Origin: Bacteroidaceae bacterium
Lineage (GTDB): Bacteria; Bacteroidota; Bacteroidia; Bacteroidales; Bacteroidaceae
Direction of reading: 5' to 3'
DNA: 8,975 bases
Assembly (NCBI GenBank): GCA_900765575.1
Contig: CAAFRW010000060.1
Location: 1 to 8,975, forward strand
In this document: one piece after another, positions 6,181 to 8,975 of the stretch
Layout: the number at the start of each line of letters is the position of its first letter
How positions within the stretch are numbered: position 1 is the first letter of the stretch
Notes under the pieces: generated by a model
The model's input: only the letters and a program-made list of their open reading frames with translations
What the model was told of the DNA's origin: nothing
Database searches by the model: none
Position numbers and translations under genes: made by a program

Positions 6181-6207
6181 ATGTAATATAAATAATTGAG
6201 ATGAAAA
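6178..6207 (-). promoter_or_regulatory. Predicted rnf operon promoter
   Basis: On the minus strand TACATTTG (complement of 6178-6185) matches the Bacteroidota -7 consensus TAnnTTTG exactly. A weak -33-like TTTT lies 18 bases upstream (complement of 6204-6207). Transcription would begin about 20-25 bases before the rseC start codon. No other promoter-like box is evident in the tight gaps of the operon, so this probably drives all seven genes. Confidence 0.6.
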
Positions 6208-6228
6208 CAGTATTTTTATAAGAAAACA

Positions 6229-6259
6229 TTGTTTGAGGCAACATTTTTTCATACTTTTG
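6229..6259 (+). promoter_or_regulatory. Predicted promoter of the OPT transporter unit
   Basis: TACTTTTG at 6252-6259 matches TAnnTTTG exactly. A TTG at 6229-6231 lies 20 bases upstream, and a fuller TTTG at 6232-6235 lies 16 bases upstream. It points right, away from the rnf promoter, and would give a leader of about 160 bases before the OPT start codon. Confidence 0.5.
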
Positions 6260-6264
6260 GTGCT

Positions 6265-6425
6265 TTAAAGGAAAGTACATAAAATATATTTAAGCTTTAC
6301 CCGCTCTGCACAAACCAAAGCAGGCTAAACTTAATCGGAATACAGCAGAGGGATAACAAGATGAAAGGAATCGTTCAAATTGCAAAACATACTAAGTAAA
6401 ACATAAACATAAAGTACTGTAAATC
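6265..6425 (+). other. Long 5' leader of the OPT unit with two alternative hairpins
   Basis: This is the untranslated stretch between the predicted promoter and the OPT start. CTCTGC at 6304-6309 can pair perfectly with GCAGAG at 6345-6350. Alternatively its inner CTGC (6306-6309) can pair with GCAG at 6320-6323, so the two folds exclude each other. The longer fold would cover GAGGG, the ribosome-binding-like sequence in front of a 12-codon ORF at 6361. I do not recognise a known riboswitch class. The hairpins are short, so regulation is only a possibility. Confidence 0.3.
6361..6399 (+). CDS. Possible 12-codon leader peptide upstream of the OPT gene
   Basis: An ATG-to-TAA frame encoding MKGIVQIAKHTK, with GAGGG about ten bases upstream, ends 26 bases before the OPT start codon. 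It is too short to judge by homology or codon use. It is listed because it has a better Shine-Dalgarno than the main gene and sits beside a pair of exclusive hairpins, a layout seen in translational attenuators. It may equally be chance. Confidence 0.2.
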   Translation: MKGIVQIAKHTK

Positions 6426-8414
6426 ATGAAAGAAGAAGAAAAACTAACGGGGCTGCCCGAAAATGCGTTTCGTCCTTTGAAACCTGGTGAAACGTATGAA
6501 CCTATTATGTCTCCGAAAAAAAAGTATCCGGAAGTAAATCTTTGGTCCGTCCTTTGGGGTATAGGCATGGCTATCTTATTTTCTGCCGCCGCTGCCTATT
6601 TGGGATTAAAAGTAGGACAAGTTTTTGAAGCTGCTATCCCCATTGCCATTCTGGCCGTAGGTATATCCGGAGCTGCCAAAAGAAAAAACGCATTAGGCGA
6701 GAACGTCATTATCCAATCTATCGGAGCTTGTTCGGGAGTAATTGTTGCCGGCGCTATCTTCACTCTTCCCGCCTTATATATTCTTCAGGCAAAATATCCC
6801 GAAATGACGGTCAACTTCTTCCAAGTATTTATCAGTTCTCTATTAGGAGGTGTTTTAGGAATTCTCTTTTTGATTCCTTTCCGTAAATATTTTGTAAAAG
6901 ATATGCACGGAGAATATCCTTTCCCTGAAGCAACTGCTACCACTCAAGTTTTGGTATCCGGCGAAAAAAGCGGAAGCCAGGCTAAACCTTTATTGTTTGC
7001 CGGTTTAATAGGTGGTTTATACGATTTCATTGTAGCTACTTTTGGTTGGTGGAACGAGAACTTCACTACCCGCGTATGTGGCTGGGGCGAAATGGTAGCA
7101 GAGAAAGCCAAATTCGTATTTAAAGTCAATACAGGTGCGGCCGTATTAGGTTTAGGCTATATTGTCGGACTTAAATATGCTGCCATTATTTGCTTTGGTT
7201 CGCTTACCGTATGGTGGGTTATTATTCCGGGAATCTCTCTCATTTGGGGTGATTCCGTATTGAATATGTGGAACCCGGCTATTACTATGACTGTATCGGA
7301 GATGAGTCCGGAGATGATATTTACCTCCTACGCAAAAAGCATCGGTATCGGAGGTATCGCTATGGCCGGTGTCATTGGTATCATCCGTTCCTGGAGCATT
7401 ATTAAAAGTGCGGTGGGACTGGCAGCCAAAGAGATGAAAGGCAAAACCAACGTAGAAGAGAAAGTGGAACGTACGCAGAGAGACTTGTCTATGAAGATTA
7501 TAGCATTCGGCTCTATTTTTACTCTTTTGCTTGTTTTATTGTTCTTCTACTTTGATGTGATGCATGGCAATATTCTCCATACTGTGGTCGCCATTTTATT
7601 GGTAGCAGGCATTGCTTTCTTATTTACTACCGTAGCAGCCAATGCCATTGCTATTGTCGGTACCAATCCGGTATCCGGCATGACATTGATGACACTTATT
7701 CTCGCCTCCGTCATCATGGTTGCAGTGGGATTGAAAGGTACTGCCGGAATGGTAGCCGCCCTGGTTATGGGTGGTGTTGTTTGTACCGCTCTCTCTATGG
7801 CCGGAGGATTCATTACCGACTTAAAAATAGGTTACTGGCTGGGAAGTACTCCTAAGAAACAGGAAAGCTGGAAGTTCCTGGGTACGCTGGTTTCAGCGGC
7901 TACCGTTGGAGGTGTTATCATGATATTGAATCAAACTTACGGTTTTACCAGCGGACAGTTAGCGGCTCCACAAGCCAATGCTATGGCAGCAGTCATAGAG
8001 CCGTTAATGAGCGGAGTGGGCGCACCTTGGTTGCTCTATGGAATCGGTGCATTAATAGCCATCGTACTGACCTACTTTAAAGTTCCGGCTCTGGCTTTCG
8101 CATTGGGAATGTTCATTCCGTTGGAACTAAATATTCCGTTGGTAGTAGGTGGAGCCATCAACTGGTATGTAACGACCCGAAGCAAGGATGAATCTGTCAA
8201 TTCCGCACGAGGAGAAAAGGGTACACTGTTGGCATCCGGATTCATTGCCGGAGGTGCTTTAATGGGTGTTGCCAGTGCCGCAATGCGTTTTGGCGGAATC
8301 AATCTTGTTAACGAAGAATGGCTGGCTAATCCATGGAGTCAAGCCTTGTCTTTAGCCATTTACATCGTACTGATTATTTATATGATTAAGGCTAGTATGA
8401 AAATAACCAAATAA
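6426..8414 (+). CDS. OPT family oligopeptide transporter
   Basis: A polytopic inner-membrane transporter of 662 residues, of the OPT superfamily (oligopeptide/YSL, PF03169), bacterial branch. Members of the family import small peptides or metal chelates, usually with protons. Seen: a short polar N-terminus (1-38), then about 14-16 hydrophobic helices. Recognisable segments are YLGLKVGQVFEAAIPIA (58-74), EYPFPEATATTQVL (163-176), GTNPVSGMT (412-420), GGFITDLKIGYWLGSTP (460-476), GMFIPLELNIPL (561-572) and RGEKGTLLASGFIAGGALMGV (595-615). A charged cytoplasmic loop lies at about 334-355. The length is typical of bacterial members. The start ATG has no Shine-Dalgarno, only an A/T-rich lead, as is common in Bacteroidota. 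The hydrolase gene follows after 9 bases. The substrate cannot be told from sequence. Confidence 0.93.
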   Translation: MKEEEKLTGLPENAFRPLKPGETYEPIMSPKKKYPEVNLWSVLWGIGMAILFSAAAAYLGLKVGQVFEAAIPIAILAVGISGAAKRKNALGENVIIQSIGACSGVIVAGAIFTLPALYILQAKYPEMTVNFFQVFISSLLGGVLGILFLIPFRKYFVKDMHGEYPFPEATATTQVLVSGEKSGSQAKPLLFAGLIGGLYDFIVATFGWWNENFTTRVCGWGEMVAEKAKFVFKVNTGAAVLGLGYIVGLKYAAIICFGSLTVWWVIIPGISLIWGDSVLNMWNPAITMTVSEMSPEMIFTSYAKSIGIGGIAMAGVIGIIRSWSIIKSAVGLAAKEMKGKTNVEEKVERTQRDLSMKIIAFGSIFTLLLVLLFFYFDVMHGNILHTVVAILLVAGIAFLFTTVAANAIAIVGTNPVSGMTLMTLILASVIMVAVGLKGTAGMVAALVMGGVVCTALSMAGGFITDLKIGYWLGSTPKKQESWKFLGTLVSAATVGGVIMILNQTYGFTSGQLAAPQANAMAAVIEPLMSGVGAPWLLYGIGALIAIVLTYFKVPALAFALGMFIPLELNIPLVVGGAINWYVTTRSKDESVNSARGEKGTLLASGFIAGGALMGVASAAMRFGGINLVNEEWLANPWSQALSLAIYIVLIIYMIKASMKITK

Positions 8415-8423
8415 TAAAAACCT

Positions 8424-8975
8424 ATGAGAACATTTATCTATATTGCTTTTTTATGTTCTACTTTATGGGGATACGCACAAAAGCCTATCGAACTGAAGGT
8501 TTGGCCGAACGGTGCCCCCAACAGTAATGGCATTACTGCTCCCGAAGAAATGAATTCTCCCGGTCGTCCGGGAAAAGTTAGCGAACCAACCTTAGCTGTC
8601 TATCCGGCAGCTCATCCTAACGGAATGGCTATTATCGCTTGTCCGGGAGGAGGTTATCAGCACTTGGCCATGAATCACGAAGGACATGATATGGCTGCTT
8701 GGTTCAATGCACAAGGCATTACGTATGCAGTTTTAAAATACCGTATGCCGAATGGTCATAACGAAGTGCCTCTTAGTGACGCACAAGAGGCGATTCGAAT
8801 CATGAAGTCGCATGCCGGCGAATGGAAAATTAATCCTGCTCAAATAGGCATTATGGGTGCGTCAGCAGGCGGACATTTAGCTTCTACGGCTGCCACTCAT
8901 TTCGATAAGGAGACCAGACCTGCGTTTCAAATTTTACTCTATCCGGTTATCAGCATGAATCCCTCTGTTTCACAC
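8424..8975 (+). CDS. Secreted alpha/beta hydrolase, probable carbohydrate esterase (3' end outside window)
   Basis: The first 184 codons of a gene that runs off the right edge with its frame open. MRTFIYIAFLCSTLWGYA is a signal peptide, with a likely cut after the alanine before QKP. Cys11 does not fit a lipobox, so a periplasmic or secreted soluble form is likelier than a lipoprotein. The body is an alpha/beta hydrolase: CPGGGYQHLAMNHEG (73-87) is the oxyanion-hole strand and loop, and GASAGGH (145-151) holds the nucleophile Ser147. The Asp and His of the triad would lie beyond the window. This pattern matches the BD-FAE / acetyl-xylan-esterase-like hydrolases common in Bacteroides, which remove acetyl or other acyl groups from sugars; a peptidase of the same fold is an alternative. 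It is 9 bases downstream of the OPT gene, so it is probably co-transcribed. Confidence 0.85.
   Translation, partial: MRTFIYIAFLCSTLWGYAQKPIELKVWPNGAPNSNGITAPEEMNSPGRPGKVSEPTLAVYPAAHPNGMAIIACPGGGYQHLAMNHEGHDMAAWFNAQGITYAVLKYRMPNGHNEVPLSDAQEAIRIMKSHAGEWKINPAQIGIMGASAGGHLASTAATHFDKETRPAFQILLYPVISMNPSVSH

Noticed and set aside
6265..6425. A known riboswitch class in the OPT leader
   Set aside because: I looked for cobalamin, TPP, SAM and similar conserved cores and found none; only short stems are visible.
8424..8480. Lipoprotein signal on the hydrolase (Cys11)
   Set aside because: The residues before Cys11 are AFL, which do not fit a lipobox with a small residue before Cys. A standard signal-peptidase I site after GYA fits better.

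Overview
This 8,975-base window looks like the chromosome of a Bacteroidales bacterium (Bacteroides, Phocaeicola or a near relative). The reasons are the Bacteroidota-type promoter boxes (TAnnTTTG) upstream of three transcription units, the moderate GC content with A-rich intergenic DNA, few strong Shine-Dalgarno sites, and the gene order rseC-rnfBCDGEA. No mobile element, CRISPR array, rRNA or tRNA was seen.

Layout. At the left edge (13-237, minus strand) is a 74-codon remnant of a sugar-nucleotide-type nucleotidyltransferase. It ends at an early stop and has lost catalytic-motif residues, but it keeps a promoter-like box. A strong stem-loop with a U-tract (300-342) separates it from the main block. 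That block (362-6147, minus strand) is one tightly packed seven-gene operon, read right to left: an RseC/SoxR-reducing-type membrane protein, then rnfB, rnfC, rnfD, rnfG, rnfE and rnfA. Spacings run from a 4-base overlap to 34 bases. Positions 6148-6425 form a divergent intergenic region with one promoter candidate for each direction and a long leader on the right side. On the plus strand, an OPT-family transporter (6426-8414) is followed after 9 bases by a secreted alpha/beta hydrolase that runs off the right edge (8424 onward).

How the genes work together. The six Rnf proteins form the membrane ferredoxin:NAD+ oxidoreductase. RnfB (iron-sulfur) meets ferredoxin, RnfC (NADH/FMN/iron-sulfur) meets NAD, RnfD and RnfG carry covalently bound FMN, and RnfA and RnfE are paralogous membrane subunits with an intramembrane iron-sulfur site. 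In anaerobic Bacteroidota the complex couples electron transfer to Na+ or H+ export. The OPT transporter and the exported esterase-like hydrolase form a separate, probably co-transcribed unit whose substrates cannot be read from sequence.

The system itself is known. The points most worth a second look are the decaying nucleotidyltransferase, the long repetitive Pro/Lys/Glu/Val tail on RnfB (a tail that in enterobacteria sits on RnfC), four extra cysteines in RnfB, the long structured leader with a possible 12-codon ORF before the OPT gene, and the OPT-esterase pairing.
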